Below are positions 31,224-39,632 of a stretch of DNA of 47,286 bases, piece after piece; the first letter of the stretch is position 1; each line of letters begins with the position of its first letter. The stretch is from Pseudonocardia sp. SCN 73-27 (GTDB lineage: Bacteria > Actinomycetota > Actinomycetes > Mycobacteriales > Pseudonocardiaceae), in the NCBI GenBank assembly GCA_001725415.1, contig MEGH01000017.1:116854-164139 (forward strand), written 5' to 3'. The position numbers and the translations under genes are program-made. A model generated the notes under the pieces. It saw only the letters and a program-made list of their open reading frames with translations. It did not search any database and was not told the origin of the DNA.

Positions 31224-32267
31224 ATGGCAGAGATGACCATCTCGACACCACCGACCACGGCCGCGCCACCCGGCGAGACGCCGGGCAAGGCGCCGCGCGG
31301 GGGCCGGCGCAAGGCGGCCGTGCGAAGGGTCCGGCGCCGGCTGGTCCACCTGCTCATCGTGCTGATCGCGGTGACGTTCCTGTCGTTCGTCGTGATCGAC
31401 CTGCTCCCCGGCGACGCCGCCGTCGTCGTCGCCGGTGACAACGCCACCCCCGCGCAGGTCGCACAGGTGCGCACCGACCTCGGCCTCGACCGGCCGATGC
31501 TCGTGCGCTACGTCGACTGGCTCGGCGGCGTCGTCACCGGCGACCTCGGCCGCTCGTTCCGGACCGGCCAGCCCGTCACCGAGGCGCTCGCACAACGCAT
31601 CCCGGTGACGTTCGAGCTGACGATCATCGCCCAGGTCCTGGCGCTGCTGATCGCGGTGCCGCTGGCCATCTACTCGGCCTACCGGCCGGGCCGCTTCGTC
31701 GACCGCACCTCGATGACCCTCGGGTTCGGCGCCGCGGCGATGCCGCAGTTCGTGTTCGGCATGGTCCTGATCGTGCTGTTCGCCGGCGGGCTCACCAGCA
31801 TCCTGCCCGCCACCGGCTACACGAGCTTCTTCACCGACCCGCTCGGGAACCTGAGAACGATCATCCTGCCCTGCCTGACGCTGATGATCGCGGAGGCGGC
31901 GGTCTACCGACAACTCCTGAGATCGGACATGATCTCGACGCTGCAGGAGGACTACATCCTGATGGCGCGGTCCAAGGGCCTCGGACCGCGGACCATCCTG
32001 CTGCGCCACGCACTGCGGCCCTCGTCGTTCTCGCTGATCACGCTCTCCGGCGTGAACATCGGACGGCTCCTGGGCGGGACCGTGATCGTGGAGACGCTCT
32101 TCGCGATCCCGGGCCTGGGCCAGATGATCGTGCAGGCGGTGTTCAACCGCGACTACATGCTGCTGCAGGGCGGACTGCTCTTCGTCGCGGTGGCCTACGT
32201 CGTGATCAACATGATCATCGACCTGCTCTACCTCGTCCTCGACCCACGGGTGCGCCGCGATGCCTGA
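31224..32267 (+). CDS. ABC transporter permease, DppB/OppB type
   Basis: 347 residues, ATG seven bases after the ferredoxin stop. A cytoplasmic N-terminal region of about 45 residues is followed by about six membrane helices. The permease EAA loop that contacts the ATPase is visible in EDYILMARSKGLGP and the following ILLRHALRPS. The family pattern PGD (LLPGDAA) is near the first helix. It forms the membrane channel with the DppC-type partner, which it overlaps by 8 bases. Confidence 0.93.
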   Translation: MAEMTISTPPTTAAPPGETPGKAPRGGRRKAAVRRVRRRLVHLLIVLIAVTFLSFVVIDLLPGDAAVVVAGDNATPAQVAQVRTDLGLDRPMLVRYVDWLGGVVTGDLGRSFRTGQPVTEALAQRIPVTFELTIIAQVLALLIAVPLAIYSAYRPGRFVDRTSMTLGFGAAAMPQFVFGMVLIVLFAGGLTSILPATGYTSFFTDPLGNLRTIILPCLTLMIAEAAVYRQLLRSDMISTLQEDYILMARSKGLGPRTILLRHALRPSSFSLITLSGVNIGRLLGGTVIVETLFAIPGLGQMIVQAVFNRDYMLLQGGLLFVAVAYVVINMIIDLLYLVLDPRVRRDA

Positions 32268-33228
32268 CAGCCCGAAGACGACCACCACCACGAGCCTGGA
32301 GAAGGCGGCCGTCACCGACCGTGACGCCATCGACTCGGAGATCACCTCCGCGGACCTCGACCTCGTCGAGCCCATCACCGGGGCCACGGCGACCGAGCCG
32401 GCCAAGGCACGCCGCTCACGGACGCCGTTCGGCTGGTACCTGGCGTGGTTCTGGATCGCCGCCATCGTGATCTCGGCGATCTTCGCCCCGCTGCTGCCGC
32501 TGTGGGACCCCGCCGTCCCCGACTACAACAACGTGTTCGGCGGCATCACCCCGCAGCACTGGCTGGGCGGCGACACCCTCGGCCGTGACAACCTGTCGCG
32601 CATCATCTACGGCGCCAGGGCGTCGCTGCTCGTCGGCCTGTGCGCGGTGCTGCTCGGCGCGATCGTCGGCGGCATCCTCGGCATGGTCGCGGGCTACTTC
32701 CGCGGCCGCACCGAACGCGTCCTCGCCCTGATCACCGACGTCGTCCTCGCGTTCCCGGGCCTCGTCCTGATCATCGCGATCGTCGCCATCCTCGGCGCCA
32801 GCCTCACCAACCTGATCGTCGGCCTCGCGATCCTCTCGGTGCCGACCTTCATCCGGCTCTCCCGCGCGACGACGCTCGTCGTCACCCAGCGGGAGTTCGT
32901 GCAGGCCGCCCGCGCCTACGGGTGCAGACCGATGCGGATCATCCTGCGTGAGATCGCGCCCAACGTCGTCATGCCGGTCGCGGCGTACGGCTTCATCATG
33001 GTCGGCGTGTTCATCGTCGTGGAGGGCTCGCTGAGCTTCCTCGGCCTGGGCATCCCGCCGCCCACCCCCTCGTGGGGCGGCATGATCGCCGGCGGGCGCA
33101 CCCAGCTGATCGAGTACCCGCACATCTCGCTGATCCCCGCCGCGGTCATGTTCCTGACCGTGCTGTCCATCAACTACGTCGGCGAGCGCAGCCGCAAGCT
33201 GTTCGAGGTCAGGGAGAGCAACCTGTGA
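32260..33228 (+). CDS. ABC transporter permease, DppC/OppC type
   Basis: 322 residues. It has a charged cytoplasmic N terminus of about 55 residues, one helix, the family segment HWLGGDTLGRDNLSRIIYGAR and a further five helices with the EAA loop REFVQAARAYGCRPMRII. It pairs with the DppB-type permease. The start overlaps the preceding stop region and the stop overlaps the next ATG (TGATG). Confidence 0.93.
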   Translation: MPDSPKTTTTTSLEKAAVTDRDAIDSEITSADLDLVEPITGATATEPAKARRSRTPFGWYLAWFWIAAIVISAIFAPLLPLWDPAVPDYNNVFGGITPQHWLGGDTLGRDNLSRIIYGARASLLVGLCAVLLGAIVGGILGMVAGYFRGRTERVLALITDVVLAFPGLVLIIAIVAILGASLTNLIVGLAILSVPTFIRLSRATTLVVTQREFVQAARAYGCRPMRIILREIAPNVVMPVAAYGFIMVGVFIVVEGSLSFLGLGIPPPTPSWGGMIAGGRTQLIEYPHISLIPAAVMFLTVLSINYVGERSRKLFEVRESNL

Positions 33229-34391
33229 TGCGCCCGACGACGCCCCAGGCCGAGAAGGCCCCCACCACCGCTGCTCCCGGCAGGCACGCCCGCCGCGAAG
33301 GCTTCGAGGACGGTGCACTGCTGACCGTCGAGGACGTCCACGTCCGGTTCCACACCCGCAACGGCGTCGTGCACGCCGTCGAGGGCGTGTCGCTGGAGCT
33401 GTCCGAGGGCGAGGTGCTCGCCGTCGTCGGCGAGTCCGGCTCGGGCAAGACCGTCTTCACCCGACGCGTCATGGGTCTCATCGCCGGCAGCCGCGACACC
33501 GAGGTCAGCGGCACCGTGACCTTCGACGGCATCACGCTCTCCGAACTCGACGCCAAGGGCCTGTCCAAGGTGTGGGGCAAGGAGATCGCGCTGGTCCTGC
33601 AGGACCCCATGACCTCGCTCAACCCGGTCAAGCGGATCGGCGCCCAGATCACCGAGACGCTGATCCTGCACCAGAAGCTCTCCAAGCAGGACGCGAACGC
33701 CCGCGCGATCGAGCTGCTGCGCTCGGTCGGGCTGTCCGAGCCCGAGCGCCGGGTGCGCCAGTACCCGCACGAGCTCTCCGGCGGCATGCGCCAGCGCGTC
33801 ACCATTGCGATCGCGCTGTCGTGCAGCCCCCGGCTGCTGCTCGCCGACGAGCCCACCACGGCCCTCGACGTCACCGTCCAGGCCCAGATTCTCGACCTGC
33901 TGGGTGACCTGCAGTCGCGGCTGGGCATGGCGATGCTGCTGGTCACCCACGACCTGCGGGTCGTGCGCAGCCGCAGCGACCGGATCGCGGTCATGTACGC
34001 GGGCCGGATCGTCGAGACCGCGCCGACGAAGGACCTGTTCGACTCGCCCCGGATGCCCTACACCGAGGCGCTGATGAACGCCGTCCCGCCGATCACCGGG
34101 CCCAACCACGTCCGGCTCGCCGTCATCCCGGGCCGCCCGCCGGACCTGCTGGCCCCGCCCAAGGGCTGCCGGTTCAGCCCGCGCTGCCCGTACGCGCAGG
34201 ACAGGTGCCTCACCGAGGAACCGCCCCTGCGCGACGCGGCAGACCTGCCCGACGGCTCCGCCGTCGAGCACTCCTACCGGTGCTGGTACCCGGTGGGGAC
34301 ACCCGAGAACGCCGAGGCGCGCCGGGTCAACGTCGAACGCGGCGAGACCGCCGCCGGGACGCCGGTGACGGGGGAGATGGTGCCCGCATGA
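33228..34391 (+). CDS. ABC transporter ATP-binding protein, DppD/OppD type
   Basis: 387 residues from ATG 33228 (GTG 33225 is also in frame). Walker A GESGSGKT is at 68-75, the signature LSGGMRQRV and Walker B LLLADEPT follow, and the C-terminal oligopeptide/dipeptide domain is shown by GCRFSPRCPYAQDRC, with Cys residues that in some relatives bind an iron-sulfur cluster. It powers the importer as a heterodimer with the next protein. Confidence 0.94.
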   Translation: MRPTTPQAEKAPTTAAPGRHARREGFEDGALLTVEDVHVRFHTRNGVVHAVEGVSLELSEGEVLAVVGESGSGKTVFTRRVMGLIAGSRDTEVSGTVTFDGITLSELDAKGLSKVWGKEIALVLQDPMTSLNPVKRIGAQITETLILHQKLSKQDANARAIELLRSVGLSEPERRVRQYPHELSGGMRQRVTIAIALSCSPRLLLADEPTTALDVTVQAQILDLLGDLQSRLGMAMLLVTHDLRVVRSRSDRIAVMYAGRIVETAPTKDLFDSPRMPYTEALMNAVPPITGPNHVRLAVIPGRPPDLLAPPKGCRFSPRCPYAQDRCLTEEPPLRDAADLPDGSAVEHSYRCWYPVGTPENAEARRVNVERGETAAGTPVTGEMVPA

Positions 34392-35473
34392 GCAGCACGA
34401 CCGACAGCAGCGTCGTCCTGGAGAAGCCGGCCGAGGACAAGCCGAGCGAGGACGTCGTCCTGCGGCTGGAGGACCTCGTCGTCGAGTTCCCCGCGGGCGC
34501 AGGACAGATCGTCCACGCCGTGTCCGGGATCAACCTGGAGGTCCGCCGCGGCGAGACCCTCGGGCTGGTCGGCGAGTCCGGCTGCGGCAAATCCACGACC
34601 GGGCGCGCCATCATGCAGCTGCCCAAGCCGACCAGCGGCTCGGTCCACTTCGACGGCCGCGACCTGGCGTCGCTGTCGTCGGAGGAGGTCCGCAAGCTGC
34701 GGCCCAAGCTGCAGATGATCTTCCAGGACCCCATCTCGTCGCTGAACCCGCGACGGCGGATCCCCGACATCGTCGGCGACCCGCTCGTCGTCTGGGGCCG
34801 CGGCGCCGAGAAGGCCAAGGTCGTCCCCGAGGTGCTGCGCGCCGTCGGGCTCGACCCCGAGCAGGTCGCCGACCGGCGCCCGCACCAGTTCTCCGGCGGC
34901 CAGTGCCAGCGTGTCTCGATCGCGCGGGCCCTGGTGCTCGAGCCCGAGGTGCTGATCTGCGACGAGCCCGTCTCGGCGCTCGACGTGTCCGTGCAGGCCC
35001 AGATCCTCAACCTGCTCGAGGACATGAAGGCACGCTACGGCCTCACCCTGGTGTTCATCGCCCACGACCTGGGCGTCGTCCGCAACATCAGCGACCGCGT
35101 CGCCGTCATGTACCTGGGGCGGATCTGCGAGCTCGGACCCACCGAGGCGCTCTTCGACGCCCCCGTGCACCCGTACACGCGGCTGCTCGTCTCCTCGATC
35201 CCGTCGATGGAGGGCGCGCAGCGCGGCGAGGTCGGCACCGGCGAGATGCCCTCGCCCGTCTCGCCGCCCAGCGGGTGCCGGTTCCGCACCCGCTGCCCGC
35301 TGGCCACCGACCGGTGCGCCTCCGAGGTGCCCGAGATGCGGGAGGTGGCGCCCGGCCGCTTCACCGCCTGCCACCACCCGATCCTCGACACACCCGTCGA
35401 GGCACCGCTGCCGGCCGCCGTCGCAGGCGACCACTCGACAAACGGGACCGCTCCGGCCCCCGCGGACAGCTGA
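34388..35473 (+). CDS. ABC transporter ATP-binding protein, DppF/OppF type
   Basis: 361 residues, ATG overlapping the previous stop (ATGA). Walker A GESGCGKST is at 62-70, the signature FSGGQCQR and Walker B LICDEPVSALD follow, and the C-terminal domain has GCRFRTRCPLATDRC. It completes a five-part importer (binding protein, two permeases, two ATPases) with the ferredoxin as the only extra gene. Confidence 0.94.
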   Translation: MSSTTDSSVVLEKPAEDKPSEDVVLRLEDLVVEFPAGAGQIVHAVSGINLEVRRGETLGLVGESGCGKSTTGRAIMQLPKPTSGSVHFDGRDLASLSSEEVRKLRPKLQMIFQDPISSLNPRRRIPDIVGDPLVVWGRGAEKAKVVPEVLRAVGLDPEQVADRRPHQFSGGQCQRVSIARALVLEPEVLICDEPVSALDVSVQAQILNLLEDMKARYGLTLVFIAHDLGVVRNISDRVAVMYLGRICELGPTEALFDAPVHPYTRLLVSSIPSMEGAQRGEVGTGEMPSPVSPPSGCRFRTRCPLATDRCASEVPEMREVAPGRFTACHHPILDTPVEAPLPAAVAGDHSTNGTAPAPADS

Positions 35474-35529
35474 GCACCGGCCGGGCCCGGCCCCTGTCCG
35501 CATCGTCGCGGCAGGGGTCGGGCTGGGGT

Positions 35530-36819
35530 GTGGTCGTCGCAGGCTCGGTACTGCTGCTCGTCCAGACCGGGTGCGTGATCAGCGCGTTCGGCGCCTACCT
35601 CGTCGCGATCACCGCCGACACCGGCTGGAGCCCCGGCATCGTCGCCGTCGCGTTCGCGATCATCCAGCTCGGCAACGGCACCATCTCGCCCGTCACCGGC
35701 TGGGCCTGCGACCGCTTCGGCACCCGCGCCGTCGCCGCCCTCGGGACCCTGCTCACCGCCGCAGGCTGCGTCATGGTCGCCCAGGCCGGCAGCTCCGGCG
35801 GGTTCATCGGCGCCGTCGTCGTGGTCTCCCTCGGCTGCTCGGCCGCCGGGATCACGCCGCTGACCGTCGCCGTCGTCCAGTCGCTCACCGACCGGCGCAC
35901 CCTCGCGCTCGGCCTGCTGCCCAGTGGCATCGCGCTCGGCGGGCTGCTCGTCCCCGCCGTCGTGTGGCTGCTCGACACCGCGGGCTGGCGCACCGCGTTC
36001 CTCGTCGTCGCCGCCGTGACGACCGTCGTCGGCCTGGTGGCGTGCATCTGGCTGCCGGGGCCCCTCGCCTCGTCGTCGTCGCGGCGTCGCCTGCGGAGGC
36101 GCCGGGTCGCCGTCGCCGCCCCCGACGCCGCCGTTTCCGCCGTCGCCGCGCCCGGACCGGTTGCCGGGCCCGACATGGACCTGCGCGCCGCCGTCCGCAC
36201 CTCCGCGTTCTGGCTGCTCGTCGTCGGGCACGGGTGCGCGCTCGTGGCCGTCGGCGCCATGAACCTGCACCTCGTCCCGCTCATGACCCACGGCCGCGGG
36301 TTCGACCTCGCCGTCGCCGGGCTGGCCGTCGCCGGCATGTCCGTCACCCAGCTCATCGGCCAGCTCGTCACCGGCGTCGTCGGCGACCGCTTCGACAAAC
36401 GCCGCCTCGCCGCCGGCTGCATGGCGCTGCAGACGGCCGTCCTCGTCGTGCTCGCGCTGTCGTCGAACCTGGTGGTCGTGTTCGCCGCAGCGATGCTGCA
36501 CGGCCTGGCCTGGGGGCTGCGCGGCCCCGCCATGAACGCCATCCGCGCCGACTACTTCGGCACCCGCGCCTTCGGCACCATCACCGGCTGGTCGATGGGG
36601 TTCGTGTCGCTGGGGATGGTGGGCGGGCCGCTGCTCGTCTCCGTGTTCGCCGAGGGTCCGGGTGGCTACCCGGTCGGCTTCCTCGCCGCGACGGCCGCGA
36701 CCGTCGCCGGGCTCGTCGCGTTCCTCGTGGTGCGCCCGCCACGTCCGCGTGAGCCGGTCACCAGCACCGTCCCGGCCGCCGGCTGCGGCTGCTCGGCCGC
36801 GCCCGAGTCGGCGGCCTGA
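35530..36819 (+). CDS. Major facilitator superfamily transporter
   Basis: At least 429 residues with about 12 membrane helices in two six-helix halves, joined by an Arg-rich loop near residue 180. The helix 2-3 loop has DRFGTR and the matching place in the second half has DRFDKRR, both typical of MFS. The start is uncertain: the frame stays open far upstream, and GTG 35530 falls at the first helix without a strong ribosome-binding site. CTG 35470 overlapping the DppF stop would add a short polar N terminus. The fold resembles the oxalate/formate and monocarboxylate-type carriers, so uptake or export of an organic acid is likely. It ends with a Cys-rich GCGCSAAP tail. Confidence 0.82.
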   Translation: MVVAGSVLLLVQTGCVISAFGAYLVAITADTGWSPGIVAVAFAIIQLGNGTISPVTGWACDRFGTRAVAALGTLLTAAGCVMVAQAGSSGGFIGAVVVVSLGCSAAGITPLTVAVVQSLTDRRTLALGLLPSGIALGGLLVPAVVWLLDTAGWRTAFLVVAAVTTVVGLVACIWLPGPLASSSSRRRLRRRRVAVAAPDAAVSAVAAPGPVAGPDMDLRAAVRTSAFWLLVVGHGCALVAVGAMNLHLVPLMTHGRGFDLAVAGLAVAGMSVTQLIGQLVTGVVGDRFDKRRLAAGCMALQTAVLVVLALSSNLVVVFAAAMLHGLAWGLRGPAMNAIRADYFGTRAFGTITGWSMGFVSLGMVGGPLLVSVFAEGPGGYPVGFLAATAATVAGLVAFLVVRPPRPREPVTSTVPAAGCGCSAAPESAA

Positions 36820-36844
36820 CCCGGCGGCAGACCCTCAGCGTGCC

Positions 36845-37303
36845 TCAGCGTGCTTCGGCCGCCCGGTCGAACCCGTCGGCCAGGTCCTCCAACGCCGGAA
36901 GGGCCGCGAGCAGCGCCGTCGTCATCTCCTCCGGCATCTCGGCCAGGATCGCCGTCACCGTCGCCGACCGCTTCTCCCGGATGCGCACCGTCGTCGCCCG
37001 GCCCGCGTCGGTGGCCTCCAGCAGCGCGGCGCGCTGGTCGGTGGGGTGCGGGGTGCGCCGGATCAGCCCCGCCGCGTCGAGCTTCGTGACGATCCGCGAC
37101 AGCATCGTCGGGTTGATGCCCTCGAAGCGCGCCACCTCCGTCGGCCCGATCGGGCCCCGGAACCCGATGATCGCCAGCACCGACGCCTGGCTCGGCGTCA
37201 GGTCCTCGCTCATCGCCGCCGCGTTGAGCACGCGCGCCAGCCGCACGATCGCCCGGCGCAGGCGCGCGACGGACTCCGGGTCGAACGTCACGGGGTCGGA
37301 CAC
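36845..37303 (-). CDS. MarR family transcriptional regulator
   Basis: 152 residues, GTG start. The winged helix-turn-helix is clear: LTPSQASVLAIIG, GPIGPTEVARFEGINPTMLSRIV (helix 3-4) and the wing with DQRAAL. MarR proteins are dimeric repressors relieved by small phenolic or organic ligands. The gene converges with the MFS transporter, which is a likely target. An 8-bp palindrome GTCATGAC at 37334-37341 lies about 30 bases before the start and could be part of an operator. Confidence 0.92.
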   Translation of the reverse strand: MSDPVTFDPESVARLRRAIVRLARVLNAAAMSEDLTPSQASVLAIIGFRGPIGPTEVARFEGINPTMLSRIVTKLDAAGLIRRTPHPTDQRAALLEATDAGRATTVRIREKRSATVTAILAEMPEEMTTALLAALPALEDLADGFDRAAEAR

Positions 37304-37343
37304 GCCTGGCTCCTCGCAGACCGCGGTTGGTGCGTCATGACTA

Positions 37344-37901
37344 TCAGGGCCGGCCCGCTCGCGTGGCGCCCGGGGCGAGGGACCTGCTCATGCGTGCGAG
37401 CGGGATCACGACACCGGTCGACGAATCGGTCAGCTCCTCGTCGACGACGTAGCCCGCCGCCTCGTAGAGCGGGCGGCCCGCGACCGTCGCCATCAGCTGG
37501 ACGCGGGTGAACCCCGCCGCCGCCGCGGCCGCCTCGCACAGCTGCAGGACGAGGCGCCCGACGCCGCGGCGGGTGTGGTCGGGATGGGTGTACATGGCGC
37601 GGATCCGGGCGGGCTGGGTCGCCGGGTCGAGCAGCGCGTCGTCGCGGCCCTCGGTGTGGTCGCCGCCGTAGAGGGTCGCGCGCCGGCTCCAGCCGCCGCA
37701 GCCCGCGAGGGACCCGTCGTCCTCGACGACGAAGTACGTGCCGTCGTCGACGAGCCGGGTGTCGACGCCCATGATCGCCCGGCTCGCCTCGACCTGCGCC
37801 GCGTCGAGCCAGGGGGACAGCAGCCGGCCGATCGCGGCATCGACGAGCGGGGTCAGCGCGGGCAGGTCGGCGGGGGTCGCGAGCCTGCTGGTCAGCGCCA
37901 T
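37344..37901 (-). CDS. GNAT family N-acetyltransferase
   Basis: 185 residues from ATG 37901. The acetyl-CoA pyrophosphate loop is in RRGVGRLV, preceded by the strand AMYTHPDH and followed by the motif B segment RPLYEAAGY. The acceptor is unknown. It lies between PucR and MarR genes on the same strand. The long upstream frame overlaps the PucR gene and is not coding. Confidence 0.88.
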   Translation of the reverse strand: MALTSRLATPADLPALTPLVDAAIGRLLSPWLDAAQVEASRAIMGVDTRLVDDGTYFVVEDDGSLAGCGGWSRRATLYGGDHTEGRDDALLDPATQPARIRAMYTHPDHTRRGVGRLVLQLCEAAAAAAGFTRVQLMATVAGRPLYEAAGYVVDEELTDSSTGVVIPLARMSRSLAPGATRAGRP

Positions 37902-37971
37902 GCGGCGATCATGCCACCGGCGGCTTCTCGCTCCGGACGAGCTGTCCGCTCCGTCGGGCGGTGGGTGGGCC

Positions 37972-39477
37972 TCAGACCTGCAGGGCGAACCACAGTTCGG
38001 CGCGCACGCCGGGGGAGTCGAGGTCGCGGTCCAGCAGCCGGGCGGCCTTGTCGATGCGGGTGCGCAGCGTGTGCCGGTGCACGCCCAGTGCGGTCGCGGC
38101 CGGGTCCCACTGCCCGTGGTGGGTGAGCCATGCCCGCACCGACTCGACGAGCTCGCCGCGGCGGTGCTCGTCGTGGCGCACGAGCGGGCGCAGCAGCGAC
38201 TCCGCGAACCCGGCCGCGTCGCCCGCCGGGACCAGCTCGTGCAGCCCGGCACCCGCGAGCTCGCCGAACCGCACGACGGGCAGGTGCCGACGGTGGGCGG
38301 CGTCGAGGGCGTGGACGGCCTGGTCGACGGCCTGCCCGACCGGGGTCCGCCCCGGCGTCGCGCCACCGGCAGACGGATCGCCGGCGATCGGGTCGGACAC
38401 CCCGGCGTGCACGTCCGGCCAGGTCGCGGCCGCGCGCAGCACCGCGTCGGACTCGCCCGGCTCGGCCAGCACGAGGACCGCGTCGCCCCGGGCCGCCGCG
38501 AACGGTGGCCTGCGGTCGCGTCCCTCCAGCGCGTCGAGCAGGTCGTCGGTGCGGCCGTCGCGGCGGCGCAGCGCGAGCGCGTGCGCACCCGCGCCGGGCG
38601 GGCGTCCCCACAGTGGCTCCGCGATGTCGGCGGCCCCGGTACCGGGGGCCGTGAGCATCAGTTCCAGCAGCGCGCCGCGCAGGTCGCGCTCCGCGCGGGC
38701 GACCGCCGTCCCGCGGGCATGCAGCAGTGTCAGCACCGAGACCGCCGAGCCGACGACCTGCGTGTCGGCGGGGGAGAACGGCGTCGACCGACCGACCGCC
38801 AGGACGCCGCGCCCGGGCAGCCGGACCGTCTGGAGCACGACATGGCCCTCGCCCCCGGAGATCGTCAGGCTCGTCGTGCCCCGCCGGGCCAGGACCCGGC
38901 GGGTCTCGCCGCGCAGCCCGGCGGCGCGGCGGCCGGCGCCGCGCGGCGCCGCGTGCCGGACGACGTGCGTCGCGTCGACGACCAGCGCCCAGGCGTCGAG
39001 CAGCTCGGCGAGGGTACGCAGCACGCCGGTGGTCCCGCGTGCCGCCGCGGCCGTGAGCGCCCGTTGCGCCTCGTCGGAGCGCACCACCTGCGCGTACGCA
39101 TCGGCCGCGAGCGCCGCCGACACCGCCTTGGTGATCGCGATGAACGGGGTGCGCTCGGGCACCTCCAACAGCGGCAGCCGCACCCGCTCGCACGCCTCGG
39201 CCAGCGCGGCGGGGATCGTCGCCCAGCCCAGACCGACGCCGAACCCGAGACCCGCGAGCCCGTGCGCGGCCAGCCGGCCCGCGTAGGCGGCCGGATCGGT
39301 CGCCCGGATGGGCAGTCCTGTGGTCAGCAGGAGCTCGCCGCCGTCGAGATACCGGGTCGGGTCGGCGAGCTCGCTGCTGTGGGCCCAGCTGACCTCGCGA
39401 TCCAGATCTGCGGAGGGACACGCCGGGCGGAGTCCGAGACTGCGGTCGGACACCAGTTCGGTGAGGGTCGCGGGCAC
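37972..39477 (-). CDS. PucR/CdaR family transcriptional regulator
   Basis: 501 residues from GTG 39477, chosen because GGAGG lies 7 bases before it; GTG 39501 would add eight residues. The N-terminal PucR domain begins TLTELVSDRSLGL and contains LDGGELLLTTGL. A GGDEF-like middle region follows. The C-terminal HTH_30 helix-turn-helix is in DPAATALGVHRHTLRTRI. PucR proteins regulate purine, amino acid and organic acid catabolism. The gene is divergent from a molybdenum hydroxylase gene of the xanthine dehydrogenase family, its likely target. Confidence 0.92.
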   Translation of the reverse strand: MPATLTELVSDRSLGLRPACPSADLDREVSWAHSSELADPTRYLDGGELLLTTGLPIRATDPAAYAGRLAAHGLAGLGFGVGLGWATIPAALAEACERVRLPLLEVPERTPFIAITKAVSAALAADAYAQVVRSDEAQRALTAAAARGTTGVLRTLAELLDAWALVVDATHVVRHAAPRGAGRRAAGLRGETRRVLARRGTTSLTISGGEGHVVLQTVRLPGRGVLAVGRSTPFSPADTQVVGSAVSVLTLLHARGTAVARAERDLRGALLELMLTAPGTGAADIAEPLWGRPPGAGAHALALRRRDGRTDDLLDALEGRDRRPPFAAARGDAVLVLAEPGESDAVLRAAATWPDVHAGVSDPIAGDPSAGGATPGRTPVGQAVDQAVHALDAAHRRHLPVVRFGELAGAGLHELVPAGDAAGFAESLLRPLVRHDEHRRGELVESVRAWLTHHGQWDPAATALGVHRHTLRTRIDKAARLLDRDLDSPGVRAELWFALQV

Positions 39478-39484
39478 GGTCGCA

Positions 39485-39489
39485 CCTCC
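39485..39489 (-). promoter_or_regulatory. Shine-Dalgarno site of the PucR gene
   Basis: GGAGG on the - strand lies exactly 7 bases before GTG 39477 and falls within the coding frame of the longer version from GTG 39501. This favours the shorter protein. Confidence 0.55.
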
Positions 39490-39521
39490 AGGAGCCGTCA
39501 CCGAAGGTGGACACGTCGTCG

Positions 39522-39575
39522 GGTTCGGCCTCCGGAACGGGACGAACTGGACACTACCCCCGAACCGTGTTCCGG
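39522..39575. promoter_or_regulatory. Nested inverted repeats between PucR and CoxL-like genes
   Basis: GGTTCGG (39522-39528) pairs with CCGAACC (39560-39566), and CCGGAAC (39532-39538) pairs with GTTCCGG (39569-39575). The two inverted pairs interleave in the divergent promoter region. They are candidate binding sites for the PucR-type regulator. I found no confident -10 or -35. Confidence 0.4.
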
Positions 39576-39632
39576 ATCACCCTGGCGGTACGCGTGCGCC
39601 CACCACCCTGCACAGCAGAAGGACGTGATCCG

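Noticed and set aside
34903-35529. N-terminal extension of the MFS transporter
   Set aside because: The frame is open but overlaps the DppF ATPase gene and is Arg/Pro-rich without membrane character; only the last 20 residues before 35530 could be real.
36833-36852. Tandem duplication of CCTCAGCGTG at the MarR 3' end
   Set aside because: It is a 10-nt local duplication that merely overlaps the MarR stop codon; it changes no reading frame and has no pairing potential.
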